NCBI RefSeq assembly: GCF_024494575.1
Contig: NZ_JANHDO010000001.1
Location: 682,001-746,000, forward strand
Length of the DNA stretch: 64,000 nucleotides
Direction of reading: 5' to 3'
Origin: Halorubrum salinum
Lineage (GTDB): Archaea; Halobacteriota; Halobacteria; Halobacteriales; Haloferacaceae
In this document: positions 16,010 through 25,148 of the stretch, piece by piece
Position numbering within the stretch: the stretch's first letter is position 1
How the letters are laid out: each line of letters starts with the position of its first letter
Made by a program: the position numbers and the translations under genes
The notes under the pieces: generated by a model
Told to the model about the DNA's origin: nothing
Databases searched by the model: none
Seen by the model: only the letters and a program-made list of their open reading frames with translations

Positions 16010-16297
16010 GATATGGTGATCTCGGTATGACGCCCTCGGGCGACGGGGCGGACCTCGTCGCGCTCCCGCCCTCGCCGAGCACCGCGAACGACACTCGCCG
16101 GAAGCCGTCGGCTGGAGCGTCCGGAGACCGGTCGTTGTCCGCCGTTCCGATCGGCGTCATCGTGGCTCACCAGACGCGCGCCGCACGGGTATACGGTGGA
16201 GATACTCACCCCGGATTAATCCGGATTAAGCGCGTTTAACCGTCTGAGTGCGGGCGAAGAGCGGCCTGAGAGGAGGTGGATCGACGAAGGTGAGGTG
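16010..16297 (-). promoter_or_regulatory. Intergenic region with 14-bp palindrome upstream of receiver gene
   Basis: The 288-bp gap between sufS and the receiver gene contains CCGGATTAATCCGG (16211-16224), a perfect palindrome, followed at once by another half copy CCGGATTAA. Nearby CTTAAT and GTTAAA on the minus strand can act as TATA boxes. A 67-codon Arg-rich frame (16006-16209) ends in an ATGA with the receiver start but is not accepted as a gene. Confidence 0.45.
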
Positions 16298-17575
16298 TCA
16301 GGCGAACAGGTCTCGCGCCTCACCGACGGCGTCGACCAAGGCGTCGACTTCCTCGACGGTGTTGTAGACGTAGAAAGACGCGCGCGCCGAGGCGGAGATT
16401 CCGAGCTTGTCGTGGAGCGGCTGTGTGCAGTGGTCGCCGGCGCGGATCGCGACGCCGTAGTCGTTCAGGATGCTGGAGAGGTCGTGGGCGTGGACGCCCT
16501 CCACGTTGAACGAGACGAGTCCGCCGCGGTCGTCGCCGGGGGGGCCGTAGATCTCGACGCCGCCGAGCGCGGACAGCTCGTCGTAGGCGTACTCGGCGAG
16601 CAGGTTCTCGTGAGCTTCGATCCGCTCCATCCCGATCTCCTCTAGGTAGTCGACCGCGGCCGCGAAGGCGATCCCCTGTGCGATCGAGGGCGTGCCAGCC
16701 TCGAACTTCCACGGGAGGTCCTCCCAGGTTGACTCCTCGAAGGAGACGCGCCGGATCATGTCGCCGCCGTAGAGGTACGGCTGCATGGAGTCGAGCAGTT
16801 CCTCGCGGCCGTACAGTGCGCCGATCCCGGTCGGTCCGCACATCTTGTGCCCGGAGAAGGCGAAGAAATCGACGCCGAGGTCGGTCACGTCGACCGGGCG
16901 GTTCGGGACCGACTGCGCGCCGTCGGCGAAGATCAGCGCGTCGCGGTCGTGCGCGAGGTCGGCCAGTTCGCGGATCGGATTGATCGTCCCGAGCGCGTTC
17001 GAGACGTGGACGACGGAGACCATCTCGGTGTCGTCGTCGATCAGCTCCGCGGCGTGGTCCATGTCGAGTCTGCCCTCGTCCGTGACCTCGATGAACCGGA
17101 CGTCCGCGCCGGTCCGCTTGCCGATCTGCTGCCACGTCACGAGCGACGAGTGGTGTTCCATCTCGGTGAGAACAACGTTGTCGCCCGGGTCGAGCTCTTC
17201 GAGCCCCCACGCGTACGCGACGAGGTTCATCGCCTCGGTCGTGTTCTTCGTGAAGACAATCTCCTCGCGGCCCGCGGCACCGACGAAGTCGGCGACGGTG
17301 TCGTGCGCTTGTTCGTAGGCGACCGAGGCCTCCTGGCTCAGCTGGTGGATCCCGCGGTGGACGTTGGCGTTGTAGCCGCGGTAGTAGTCCGCGATCGTGT
17401 CGACGACGGGATCGGGCGTGTGCGAGGTCGCCGCGTTGTCGAGGTAGACGAGCGGCGTGTCGTCGCCGTCGCCCTCTCCGGGCGTCTCCGGATCGCCGCC
17501 GACCCGCCGATCGAGGATCGGGAAGTCGGCGCGGACCGCTTCCACGTCGAACGGGTACTGTTCCTGAACTCCCAT
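16298..17575 (-). CDS. sufS: Cysteine desulfurase SufS
   Basis: A 425-residue PLP enzyme that removes sulfur from cysteine as an enzyme-bound persulfide. The PLP-binding Lys244 is in SGHKMCGPTG; the active-site Cys383 is in RAGDHCTQPLH; TEMEHHSSLV and FADGAQSVPN contribute to the cofactor site. The extended loop and RAGxHC motif place it in the group II SufS class, which works with SufU or SufE-type acceptors; SufU is encoded nearby. The ATG at 17575 is preferred to the upstream in-frame Met. Confidence 0.95.
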   Translation of the reverse strand: MGVQEQYPFDVEAVRADFPILDRRVGGDPETPGEGDGDDTPLVYLDNAATSHTPDPVVDTIADYYRGYNANVHRGIHQLSQEASVAYEQAHDTVADFVGAAGREEIVFTKNTTEAMNLVAYAWGLEELDPGDNVVLTEMEHHSSLVTWQQIGKRTGADVRFIEVTDEGRLDMDHAAELIDDDTEMVSVVHVSNALGTINPIRELADLAHDRDALIFADGAQSVPNRPVDVTDLGVDFFAFSGHKMCGPTGIGALYGREELLDSMQPYLYGGDMIRRVSFEESTWEDLPWKFEAGTPSIAQGIAFAAAVDYLEEIGMERIEAHENLLAEYAYDELSALGGVEIYGPPGDDRGGLVSFNVEGVHAHDLSSILNDYGVAIRAGDHCTQPLHDKLGISASARASFYVYNTVEEVDALVDAVGEARDLFA

Positions 17576-17972
17576 TGTCCGATGTGGGGGCCCGAGCACT
17601 AACACACCTTCGGTCCGGTACGTGTTGCCAGTACCGCTGATCCGGACGAGCGCGTCCGTACCGGGTCCGCGACGGCGAGGTGGCTCCTCGGAACCCGTAC
17701 TGCCGCTCCGCCCCGTACTGCCGCCCCGCCCCGTACCTCACGCCTCCCCAGCCTCGCGGCTCGCTCGGGACTCCCTCCGGTCGTCCGCGTCGCTCACCGC
17801 GTCCCTCGCGGACGGTCTCGCGGTCGCCGGTGGCGACCGCTCGCCGGCGCGCCACCACACGGTGCGTGACCGATGTGTGACGAGGGTCACGTCGCGGTCC
17901 GCCGTTCCGCCCGCGCGTCGGCGTCACGGCCGAACTAGTGCCCTTTTGAACGCGGGGGGCCTCCGTTCGGGT
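17576..17972. other. 397-bp divergent intergenic region sufS/hemC
   Basis: No credible gene is present. It contains a short imperfect tandem repeat with an 18-bp unit (CCCGTACTGCCGCTCCGC at 17694-17711, a near copy at 17712-17729 and a partial third). A TTTTGAA box near 17944 is about 24-30 bp before the hemC ATG and is its likely TATA element. Most of the rest is GC-rich sequence without recognisable elements. Confidence 0.5.
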
Positions 17973-19211
17973 ATGACCGAGACACTCAGGCTCGCCACGC
18001 GCGGATCGGACCTGGCCCTCGAACAGGCCGGGACCGTCCGCGACGCCTTGTCGAGCCGGCGGCGCGACGTGGAGATCCGGCGCGTCGAGACGCGCGGCGA
18101 CCAGATCCCGGACGAACTGATCCACCGTCTCGGCAGGACGGGGGCGTTCGTCCGCGCCGTCGACGAGGAAGTGCTCGCCGGCGACGCCGACCTCGCGGTC
18201 CACTCGCTGAAGGACGTTCCGACAGAAGGGATGGACGACGTGGTGATCGCGGGCGTCCCCGAGCGCGCCCCGGCCGGAGACGTGCTCGTCCACCCCGACG
18301 GACTCGGCGTCGAGGACCTCCCGTCCGGAGCCGTCGTCGGCACGGGATCGCTCCGGCGGACCGCCCAGCTCAAGGCCGCACGGCCGGACCTCGTCGTCGA
18401 GCCGCTCCGCGGCAACGTCGACACCCGGATCGAGAAGCTGCTCGCGCCCCGGCTGCAGGCGGAACACGAGCGTCGACTGATAGCCTCCGGCGAGGCGCGC
18501 GCGCTGACTGCCGAAACGGGGGGAGATAACGCTTCCGGCGAGGGAACGTCCGAGCCGGACGAGCCGAACTGGGACGCTCTCGACGACGACGCGGGAGACG
18601 GCGGCGCGGGCGAGAGCGAGGGGGACGCAGACGGCTCCGACGAGGAGTTCGAACGCCCCGTCGAGGAGTGGTTCGACTCCCTCTCAGAGTTGGAACGCTC
18701 GGCGATGGAGCGCGATGTCGAGACCGAGTACGACGCGGTCGTCCTCGCCGAGGCGGGGCTCCGCCGCTCCGGGCTGTTTCACGAGGTCGAGACCACGCGG
18801 CTCCCCCGCGAGGAGTTCGTCCCCGCCGCCGGACAGGGCGCGATCGCCGTCACCGCGACCGATTCCGACGTGGTCGAGACGGTTCGGTCCGCGATCGACC
18901 ACCCGCGCACGCGGGTCGCGGTCACCGTCGAGCGGACGATCCTCGGCGAACTCAACGGCGGCTGCGTCGCGCCGATCGGCGTCTCGGCGCTCGTGCAGGG
19001 CGAACACGTCCACACGCGGGTCCGCGTGCTCTCGACGGACGGGACCGAGGAGGTGGCCGACACACGCGACCTGCCGATCCGCTCGCACGCGAAGGCCGCC
19101 GAGTCGTTCGCGGCGGACTTGGCGGACCGCGGGGCGGCCGACCTGATCGCGGCGGCGCGCGAGGAGGCGGAGGCGGACGAGGAGACCCTGGCGGAGGCGG
19201 ACGATGAGTGA
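17973..19211 (+). CDS. hemC: Hydroxymethylbilane synthase (porphobilinogen deaminase)
   Basis: A 412-residue enzyme polymerising four porphobilinogens. Hallmarks are LATRGSDLALEQA, VHSLKDVPTEG, GSLRRTAQL, LRGNVDTRIEKL and the dipyrromethane-binding Cys331 in LNGGCVAPIG. It is about 95 residues longer than bacterial HemC because of an acidic insertion (about 156-250) placed exactly between NVDTRIEKL and YDAVVLAEAGL. The ATG at 17973 matches the conserved N-terminus. The stop overlaps the cobA start, so it is the first gene of a hemC-cobA-hemD operon feeding heme and siroheme/cobalamin. Confidence 0.95.
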   Translation: MTETLRLATRGSDLALEQAGTVRDALSSRRRDVEIRRVETRGDQIPDELIHRLGRTGAFVRAVDEEVLAGDADLAVHSLKDVPTEGMDDVVIAGVPERAPAGDVLVHPDGLGVEDLPSGAVVGTGSLRRTAQLKAARPDLVVEPLRGNVDTRIEKLLAPRLQAEHERRLIASGEARALTAETGGDNASGEGTSEPDEPNWDALDDDAGDGGAGESEGDADGSDEEFERPVEEWFDSLSELERSAMERDVETEYDAVVLAEAGLRRSGLFHEVETTRLPREEFVPAAGQGAIAVTATDSDVVETVRSAIDHPRTRVAVTVERTILGELNGGCVAPIGVSALVQGEHVHTRVRVLSTDGTEEVADTRDLPIRSHAKAAESFAADLADRGAADLIAAAREEAEADEETLAEADDE

Positions 19212-19998
19212 CGAGTTGGCCCCCGGCACCGTCTACCTCGTCGGCTCCGGGCCGGGCGATCCCGACCTGCTGACGGTGAAGGCGGCGCGGCTGATCGAGT
19301 CGGCCGACGTGGTCCTTCACGACAAGCTTCCCGGCCCGGAGATTCTGGGCGAGATTCCGGAGGAGAAACGAGAGGACGTCGGCAAGCGCGCCGGCGGCGA
19401 GTGGACCCCGCAGGAGTACACCAACCGCCGGCTGGTCGAACTGGCCCGCGAGGGGAAGTCCGTCGTCCGCCTCAAGGGCGGCGACCCGTTCGTCTTCGGC
19501 CGCGGCGGCGAGGAGGCGGAACACCTCGCCGACGCCGGCGTCCCCTTCGAGGTCGTCCCGGGAGTGACCTCCGCCATCGCCGGACCCGCGGTCGCCGGGA
19601 TACCGGTCACACACCGGGATCACGCCTCTTCCGTCTCCTTTGTCACCGGCCATGAAGACCCGACGAAGGACGAGTCCGCCGTCGACTGGGACGCGCTCGC
19701 GGCGACCGGCGGCACCATCGTCGTGTTGATGGGCGTCGGCAAGCTCCCGGGGTACACCGCGGCGCTGCGCGAGGCCGGGCTCGGCGGCGACACCCCCGTC
19801 GCGCTGGTCGAGCGCGCGACGTGGCCGGAGATGCGCGTGGCGACGGGCACGCTCGACTCGATCGTCGAGGTCCGCGACGAGGCCGGGATCGAGCCGCCCG
19901 CGATCACCGTGATCGGCGACGTTGCGGCGACTCGCGACCGGGTGGTCGCGTTCCTGCAGAACGAACTCGACGAGCCCGCCGGGGGTGACGCCGCGTGA
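19204..19998 (+). CDS. cobA: Uroporphyrinogen-III C-methyltransferase
   Basis: A 264-residue SAM-dependent enzyme making precorrin-2, the entry to siroheme, cobalamin and archaeal heme. Motifs are [18 protein letters not shown] at the N-terminus, [18 protein letters not shown] (about 88-105) and [20 protein letters not shown]. The full length is normal for the stand-alone enzyme. It overlaps hemC by eight bases and hemD by four, so the operon is tightly coupled. Confidence 0.95.
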   Translation: MSDELAPGTVYLVGSGPGDPDLLTVKAARLIESADVVLHDKLPGPEILGEIPEEKREDVGKRAGGEWTPQEYTNRRLVELAREGKSVVRLKGGDPFVFGRGGEEAEHLADAGVPFEVVPGVTSAIAGPAVAGIPVTHRDHASSVSFVTGHEDPTKDESAVDWDALAATGGTIVVLMGVGKLPGYTAALREAGLGGDTPVALVERATWPEMRVATGTLDSIVEVRDEAGIEPPAITVIGDVAATRDRVVAFLQNELDEPAGGDAA

Positions 19999-20786
19999 GC
20001 GACGGCGACACCTCCGACACGCCCGGGGACGGCGACGACGCACCCGAGGTCGGCGACGCTCCCCGCCCACGCGTCGCCGTCTTCCGCCCGGCCGACGAGC
20101 GGATCGACGACGCCGCCGCGCTGCTGGAGTCGCTCGGCGCAGAGCCTGTCGCGGACCCGATGCTCGCCGTCGAGCCGACCGGCGCGGTCCCCCGCGAGGC
20201 CCCGTTCGTCGTCCTCACGAGCAAGACCGGCGTCGAACTCGCGGCCGAGGCGGGCTGGGATCCCGGCGACGCGACGCTGGCGGTGATCGGTCCCGCGACC
20301 GCCGACGCGGCTCGCGAGGCCGGGTGGACAGTCGACGTCGTCCCCGACGAGTACACGTCGGCGGGGCTCGTCGCGGCGCTCGCCGACCGCGTGGCGGGCG
20401 AGCGCGTCGAGGTCGCGCGTTCGGACCACGGTAGCGACGTGCTCTTGGACGGGCTCCGCGAGGCGGGCGCGGAGCCGACCGAGACGGTTCTGTACCGCCT
20501 GACGCGCCCGTCGGAAGCCGGTGAGTCGGCCGAACTGGCCGCCGCCGGCGAGCTCGACGCCGCGGCGTTCACCTCGTCGCTCACGGTCGAGCACTTCCTC
20601 GACGCGGCCGCGGAGCGGGGCGTTCGTGACGCGGTCATCGGGGGACTCGACTCGGCGATCGTCGGTGCCATCGGCGCGCCGACCGCGGAGACGGCGGCCG
20701 ACCGCGGGATCGACGTCGACGTCGTCCCCGATGACGCCGAGTTCGACGCGCTCGCGACCGCCGTCGTCGACGCGGCGACCGAGTGA
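19995..20786 (+). CDS. hemD: Uroporphyrinogen-III synthase
   Basis: A 263-residue protein of the highly variable HemD family. It closes hydroxymethylbilane to uroporphyrinogen III. The two-domain pattern is seen in FVVLTSKTGVELAAEAG and AVIGPATADAAREAG, then the second-domain AAAFTSSLTVEHFLDAA, VPDEYTSAGLVAAL being typical. The N-terminal 30 residues are acidic and probably disordered. The GTG start overlaps the cobA stop (GTGA). Position in the operon strongly supports the call. Confidence 0.92.
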   Translation: MSDGDTSDTPGDGDDAPEVGDAPRPRVAVFRPADERIDDAAALLESLGAEPVADPMLAVEPTGAVPREAPFVVLTSKTGVELAAEAGWDPGDATLAVIGPATADAAREAGWTVDVVPDEYTSAGLVAALADRVAGERVEVARSDHGSDVLLDGLREAGAEPTETVLYRLTRPSEAGESAELAAAGELDAAAFTSSLTVEHFLDAAAERGVRDAVIGGLDSAIVGAIGAPTAETAADRGIDVDVVPDDAEFDALATAVVDAATE

Positions 20787-20949
20787 ACGGACGGGCTACC
20801 GGTCACGTCGCCGACCGCGACCAGACCCCTGCCCCCTCTAGCTCTCAGAGTGGATACCAGCTTGGGGAGAGTCTGCCACGGGGCTCAAGTGGATGACTGC
20901 GGGCCCTGAGTCCCGGGTGCGCCGGTTCGGCTCGCAGAACGTTTCTTCT

Positions 20950-20961
20950 AATATCGATATT
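20950..20961. promoter_or_regulatory. AT-rich palindrome upstream of the 21009 gene
   Basis: AATATCGATATT is a perfect 12-bp palindrome in the 222-bp gap after hemD, 48 bp upstream of the ATG at 21009. A TATA-like GGATTTATC follows about 25-30 bp before the ATG. It may be an operator, or part of the hemD end region. Confidence 0.35.
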
Positions 20962-21008
20962 GATAATGTGTTCCGCGGATTTATCATCCGGTAGGAAAAA
21001 GGGCGGAC

Positions 21009-21410
21009 ATGGAACCGAGCGAGCGCTGGGCGCTGCGGGTCGACGACGAAGTGATCGTCGTCGAATTCCCGCACGGGACCGGGTTGAGTCCCGACGACGC
21101 CGAGGCGCTCCTCGACCGGTGGCGGACCACCACTACCGACCGGCCGATCGACGCCGTCGTGATCGTCGTCCGAACGAGTCGTCCGTGCTCGGACGCCGGC
21201 CGGCGTGCCCTTCGAGAGTCCGCGCAGATCGCGGTCGCTCGCGGCGTGGAGCGGTTCGCCGTCGTCGGCGAGCGCTCGAAGCGCCGGTACCTCAAACGGA
21301 CGATCGACATCGACGGGGTCGACGTCGAGGCGTTCAACGACACCGCCGCCGCCCGCGGGTGGGCGGAGAGTCCCTCTGCGGCCGCGCCGTCGGTCGACAC
21401 GTCCACGTAG
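21009..21410 (+). CDS. Uncharacterised haloarchaeal protein, possibly STAS-like
   Basis: A 133-residue cytosolic protein with no clear family. The alternation of strands (EVIVVEFP, AVVIVVRTS, RFAVVG) and helices (DDAEALLDRWR, SDAGRRALRESAQIAVARG) resembles a SpoIIAA/STAS-type sheet-helix fold, but this is inference. The tail (about 115-133) is low-complexity. The ATG has a TATA-like box at the leaderless distance, and codon usage and acidity are typical for the window, so it is a real gene. Confidence 0.65.
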   Translation: MEPSERWALRVDDEVIVVEFPHGTGLSPDDAEALLDRWRTTTTDRPIDAVVIVVRTSRPCSDAGRRALRESAQIAVARGVERFAVVGERSKRRYLKRTIDIDGVDVEAFNDTAAARGWAESPSAAAPSVDTST

Positions 21411-21536
21411 GCGATTTCTGTGGTCCGGCGTCGTTTCTCGACGCGTTTCCCGACGACCGACTCGAACGTGTCGGGACGGTGACCGTGGTCTCGCTCCGGC
21501 TCCCTCCGTCATACTCCCAGTGGCCGCTTCGGCGAC

Positions 21537-22862
21537 TCACCGCGAGGCCGTGTCGATACCGGCCGTCTCGACCACCCGCTTCGCGTGGCGGGTCGCGCGC
21601 TCTCTGACGGCCTCGGCGTCGGTCCCGACGTGTTCGCCGTCGGCGTACCGCACCTCGCCGTCGACCATCGTGAACGTCACGTCGTCGCCGTGCGCGGCGT
21701 ACACGAGGTGCGAGAGCGGGTCGTGGATCGGCGTGGCGCGCGTCCGGTCGGTGGTGAGCCCGATCACGTCCGCGCGCATCCCCTCCCGCAGCGTCCCGAG
21801 CCGATCGAATCCGGCGGCACGGGCACCGTTCGTCGTCGCCATCTCCAGTGCCGTCACGGCCGGGAGCCGAGTCGGGTCGCGAGCGTCCACCTTCCCGAGG
21901 AGGCTCGCCTGCCGCATCTCGGTGAAGGGGTCGAGCGTGTTGTTACAGGGCGGTCCGTCGTTGCCGAGCGCGACCGTGATCCCGCGGTCGAGATAGTCCT
22001 GCACCGGAGCGATTCCCGAGGCGAGTTTCATGTTCGACGAGGGGCAGTGCGTGACGACCGTGTCGGTCTCGGCGAGCACCTCGCGCTCCCGTTCGTCCGT
22101 GTGGACGCAGTGTGCGAGCGTCACGTCCGGTCCCGTCAGTCCCACCTCATCGAGCCAGAGGAGGTTCCGTTTCCCGGTGTCCGCCTCGACCGCCTCGATC
22201 TCGTCTTCGTTCTCGCTCGCGTGGGTGTGGATCGTCACTCCTTCGTGGCGGTCCGCGAGGGCGCGACAGCCGCGGAGACAGGCCTCAGAACAGGTGATAG
22301 CGAACCGCGGCGTGACGGCGTATCGGATCCGACCGTCGGCCGCGCCGTGGTACTCGCGGACGAGCGATTCGCTCTCCGCGAGCGCCGTCTCCGTGTCTTC
22401 GAGGAGCCCGTCGGGCGAGTCGCGGTCCATGAGCACCTTCCCGAGACGTGCACGGATCCCCGTCTCGATCGCGGCCTCGAACGCCTCCGCGGCGTGGTGC
22501 ACGGAGAGGTGGTCGACCACCGTCGTCGTTCCCGACTCCAGACACTCCAAGTAGCCGAGCTCGGCGGCCGCGCGCGTCGCCTCGGCGTCCATCGCGGCCT
22601 CCATCGGGAGGACGGCGTCGAACAGCCAGTCCAAGAGCGCGGCGTCGTCGGCGATCCCCCGTCCGAGCGACTGCACCGAGTGCACGTGGCCGCCGATCAG
22701 TCCCGGCGCGACCATGTCGCACTCGCGGCGGTCGTGGTCGGGGTATCGGTCACGGAGGGTCGTCGCGTCGCCGACGGCGGCGATCGTCCGCCCGTCGACG
22801 ACGACTGCGCCGTCGGTCACGACGGTCTCCGGATCGACGACGACGGTCCCGGAAATCAACAT
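21537..22862 (-). CDS. Amidohydrolase (SAH/5'-deoxyadenosine deaminase or chlorohydrolase type)
   Basis: A 441-residue zinc hydrolase. Metal ligands are visible as HVH (His59, His61), HTHASEN (His214), HCVHTD (His251/His254) and LGNDGPPCNN (Asp302). The latter with PSSNMKLASGIAPV is typical of the S-adenosylhomocysteine/5-methylthioadenosine/deoxyadenosine deaminase branch (MtaD/DadD), though guanine deaminase-like roles cannot be excluded. The product would be an inosyl compound in purine or SAM salvage. The ATG at 22862 is supported by the conserved MLISGTVVVDP start. It stands alone. Confidence 0.85.
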   Translation of the reverse strand: MLISGTVVVDPETVVTDGAVVVDGRTIAAVGDATTLRDRYPDHDRRECDMVAPGLIGGHVHSVQSLGRGIADDAALLDWLFDAVLPMEAAMDAEATRAAAELGYLECLESGTTTVVDHLSVHHAAEAFEAAIETGIRARLGKVLMDRDSPDGLLEDTETALAESESLVREYHGAADGRIRYAVTPRFAITCSEACLRGCRALADRHEGVTIHTHASENEDEIEAVEADTGKRNLLWLDEVGLTGPDVTLAHCVHTDEREREVLAETDTVVTHCPSSNMKLASGIAPVQDYLDRGITVALGNDGPPCNNTLDPFTEMRQASLLGKVDARDPTRLPAVTALEMATTNGARAAGFDRLGTLREGMRADVIGLTTDRTRATPIHDPLSHLVYAAHGDDVTFTMVDGEVRYADGEHVGTDAEAVRERATRHAKRVVETAGIDTASR

Positions 22863-22918
22863 GTCCGGCCGTTTCTGGTGGCCAACACAGATGAGTCTGT
22901 TCGTTCGCGGTGCCAGCG

Positions 22919-23161
22919 TCAGTCGCGCGTGCCGGCGTGCGGTCGAACCGCTCGCACGATCTCGTCGACGTCGTAGGTGTCCTCGGCGACGTCGAAGACG
23001 ACCTCACCGTCGGCGCGGACGACGAACACCCCGTCGTCGCCGGTCACCAGCGCGACCTCGTCGATCGACTCGCCGAACTGCCGGAGCACCGCCTCGGCGA
23101 CGTCTCTGGCGCGGTTCAACATCCCGCAGGGAACGCAGTACTCGATCTCGACGCGGGTCAT
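22919..23161 (-). CDS. SelT/SelW/SelH (Rdx) family redox protein
   Basis: An 80-residue thioredoxin-like protein. The start MTRVEIEYCVPCGMLNRA carries a CxxC (Cys9, Cys12), the position occupied by Cys-x-x-Sec in selenoprotein W. DGVFVVRADGEVVFD matches the conserved C-terminal half. It probably acts in thiol redox chemistry; partner unknown. The ATG at 23161 is preferred over an upstream GTG-type extension. Confidence 0.88.
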   Translation of the reverse strand: MTRVEIEYCVPCGMLNRARDVAEAVLRQFGESIDEVALVTGDDGVFVVRADGEVVFDVAEDTYDVDEIVRAVRPHAGTRD

Positions 23162-23235
23162 GGGGCCGCGTTGGACCCCGAGCGGATTAAACGCGCGGTG
23201 TATGGCCACCGGATCCGTCGCCGATCACGGGCGAG

Positions 23236-24636
23236 TCAGACCAGCAGCGCGTCGAACACGACGGCGAACAACAGCAGCCCGAGGTAGGCGTTCGAGGCGT
23301 GGAACGCGCGGAACGCCGCGGCCTCCGTCTGTTCGTAGTGCAGCCGAACGACGGTCCAGAGGAACACCGCACCGAGCGCGACGCCCACGGCGGCGTACAA
23401 CACGCCGAGCGGATCGGCGGCCGCCGCGAGCGCGACCGCGGCGACGAGCGTCGCGCCGAGGTACCAGACGATGTGCCGTCGGGTCGCCGTCTCGCCCCGA
23501 ACGACCGGCATCATCGGGAACCCGCCGCGTTCGTAGTCGTCTTTGTACGCCAACGCGAGGTTGTAGAAGTGCGCGGGGGTCCACAGGAAGATGACGAGCG
23601 CGAGCAGCAGCCCGCCGCCGCCGACCGTCCCGGTCACCGCAGCCCAGCCGATGAGCGCCGGCAGCGCCCCGGCGGCCCCGCCGATGACGGTGTTTTGGAC
23701 GGTGTTCGGCTTGAGGACGAGCGTGTAGACGACGCTGTAGAACACGATGGCGACCAGCCCGAGCGCGGCGGTGAGCGGGTTCACGCTCCAGAACAGCCCG
23801 AGCGAGACGACCGTGAGCAGCCCGCCGAACGCGAGCGCGTTCGGCACGGGAACGAGGTCGGTCGCGAGCGGGCGGTCGCTGGTCCGCTGCATCCGCTTGT
23901 CCACGTCGCGTTCGAGGACGTGGTTGAACGTCCCCGACGCGCCGATCGAGAGCGCGCCGCCCGCGAGCGTCGCGCCGACGGCGTACGGAGTGAACCCCGA
24001 CCCGCCCGCGAGCGCCATCGCGGCGGCCGCGACCAGACAGAGGAGCCACATCAGCCGGGGCTTCATGAGTCGGAAGTAGGCGGCCGCGGTCGCTCGCAGC
24101 CGCGGCAGCGTGGCCGTCGGTATCTCCGGCTCCGGCGCGTCCTCCACCGGCGGGAGGTCGTCCGTTCCCAGATCGAAGTCGACGGGGGCGTCGTCATCAC
24201 CCGTTTCCGCCTCTAGCCACCACGCGAGCCCGGCGAGAACCGCACCGAATATGATCACGCCAAAGAGCAGGTGGAGCGGGCCGAGGGCGGCCGGAAGCGC
24301 GCCGGTGGCGACGAGCGCGCCGACGGCCGCCTGTACGGGGTACAAAAGCAGTGCGCCGGCGAGGGCGGCACGGATCCGACGGCTCACGCCCGTCCGCCAC
24401 GCTAGGCCGGCCGACGTCACGACGAGGACGCCGACGACGGCCGCGATCAGGCGGTGCCCGAGCGCGATCCACCCGCCCGGAGACGCGGGGAGTCCGGTCC
24501 CGTCGCCGCAGGCGGGCCAGCCCCCGCAGGCCGCCGCGGCCTCGGTGAGCGACGTGGTCGCACCGACGACGAGCAGGAGGTACACGCCCATCGCCGTCGC
24601 GGCGAGGACCGCGGGGAATCGGTCGGGTATCGTCAC
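23236..24636 (-). CDS. ctaB: Half-CtaA/CtaB fusion (heme o synthase with CtaA-like domain)
   Basis: A 466-residue membrane protein. Residues 1-145 form a four-span domain like the N-terminal half of heme A synthase CtaA, with paired Cys37/Cys43 (CGGWPAC) and heme-ligand-type His61 and His122. After an acidic linker (about 143-175) comes a complete protoheme IX farnesyltransferase with NHVLERDVDKRMQRTSDRP and YKDDYERGGFPMMP. It should attach farnesyl to heme b to make heme o for terminal oxidases. TATA-like ATATAT (24660-24665) is 24-29 bp upstream of the ATG. Confidence 0.92.
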   Translation of the reverse strand: MTIPDRFPAVLAATAMGVYLLLVVGATTSLTEAAAACGGWPACGDGTGLPASPGGWIALGHRLIAAVVGVLVVTSAGLAWRTGVSRRIRAALAGALLLYPVQAAVGALVATGALPAALGPLHLLFGVIIFGAVLAGLAWWLEAETGDDDAPVDFDLGTDDLPPVEDAPEPEIPTATLPRLRATAAAYFRLMKPRLMWLLCLVAAAAMALAGGSGFTPYAVGATLAGGALSIGASGTFNHVLERDVDKRMQRTSDRPLATDLVPVPNALAFGGLLTVVSLGLFWSVNPLTAALGLVAIVFYSVVYTLVLKPNTVQNTVIGGAAGALPALIGWAAVTGTVGGGGLLLALVIFLWTPAHFYNLALAYKDDYERGGFPMMPVVRGETATRRHIVWYLGATLVAAVALAAAADPLGVLYAAVGVALGAVFLWTVVRLHYEQTEAAAFRAFHASNAYLGLLLFAVVFDALLV

Positions 24637-24683
24637 GGAACAGGCTTAGGAACCGATCCATATATGTCCCGCGCTTCGGCGAG

Positions 24684-25148
24684 TCACGGGCGCTCGCCGG
24701 TCGCCGCTCCGTCACCGTCCGCGGTCCGCCGTCGCAGGATGCGGTCGACGATGTCGCCGCTCGATAACACCTCGCCGTCGTACCGAGGCTCCCGGCTGGT
24801 GGCGCGCTCGACACGACAGTCGATCCCGCGGTCGGCGAGCGCGCCGGCGATGTCGGCCTCGTCGTGGTGCTGGTCGAACCCCAACACGATCACGTCCGGG
24901 TCGAGTCGCTCGATCGGGACGAACACGTCCTCGGGGTCGCCGAGGTGCGCCTCGTCGACCGCGTCGAGCGCGTCGACCATGTCGCGCCGCTGTCGGGCAC
25001 ACAGGATCGGGTCCGGCTTGTGGGTGACGTTCGTCTGTCGCGCGACGATCACGTGCAGCTCGTCGCCGTGAGTCGCCGCGTCTTCGAGGTAGTGGACGTG
25101 GCCCGGATGCAACAGGTCGAACGTCCCCTGCGCGACGACCCGCGTCAT
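24684..25148 (-). CDS. ribL: Archaeal FAD synthase RibL (nucleotidyltransferase)
   Basis: A 154-residue cytidylyltransferase-fold protein. Signature [17 protein letters not shown] (His14, His17) binds the nucleotide, and VVARQTNV follows. It is like the MJ1179-type FAD synthase that adenylates FMN. A glycerol-3-phosphate cytidylyltransferase role is less likely, given size and archaeal context. Its ATG overlaps the stop of the upstream JAMM gene (ATGA), so the two are translationally coupled. Confidence 0.87.
   Translation of the reverse strand: MTRVVAQGTFDLLHPGHVHYLEDAATHGDELHVIVARQTNVTHKPDPILCARQRRDMVDALDAVDEAHLGDPEDVFVPIERLDPDVIVLGFDQHHDEADIAGALADRGIDCRVERATSREPRYDGEVLSSGDIVDRILRRRTADGDGAATGERP

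Noticed and set aside
16006-16209. 67-codon frame ending in ATGA with the receiver gene
   Set aside because: It is Arg-rich, has no homology signal and its GTG start lies in the palindrome/TATA region; coupling may be chance.
16320-18467. 715-codon minus-strand open frame across sufS and hemC
   Set aside because: It is antisense to hemC and out of frame in sufS, is Arg-rich and has no family motif; long shadow frames are expected at this GC content.
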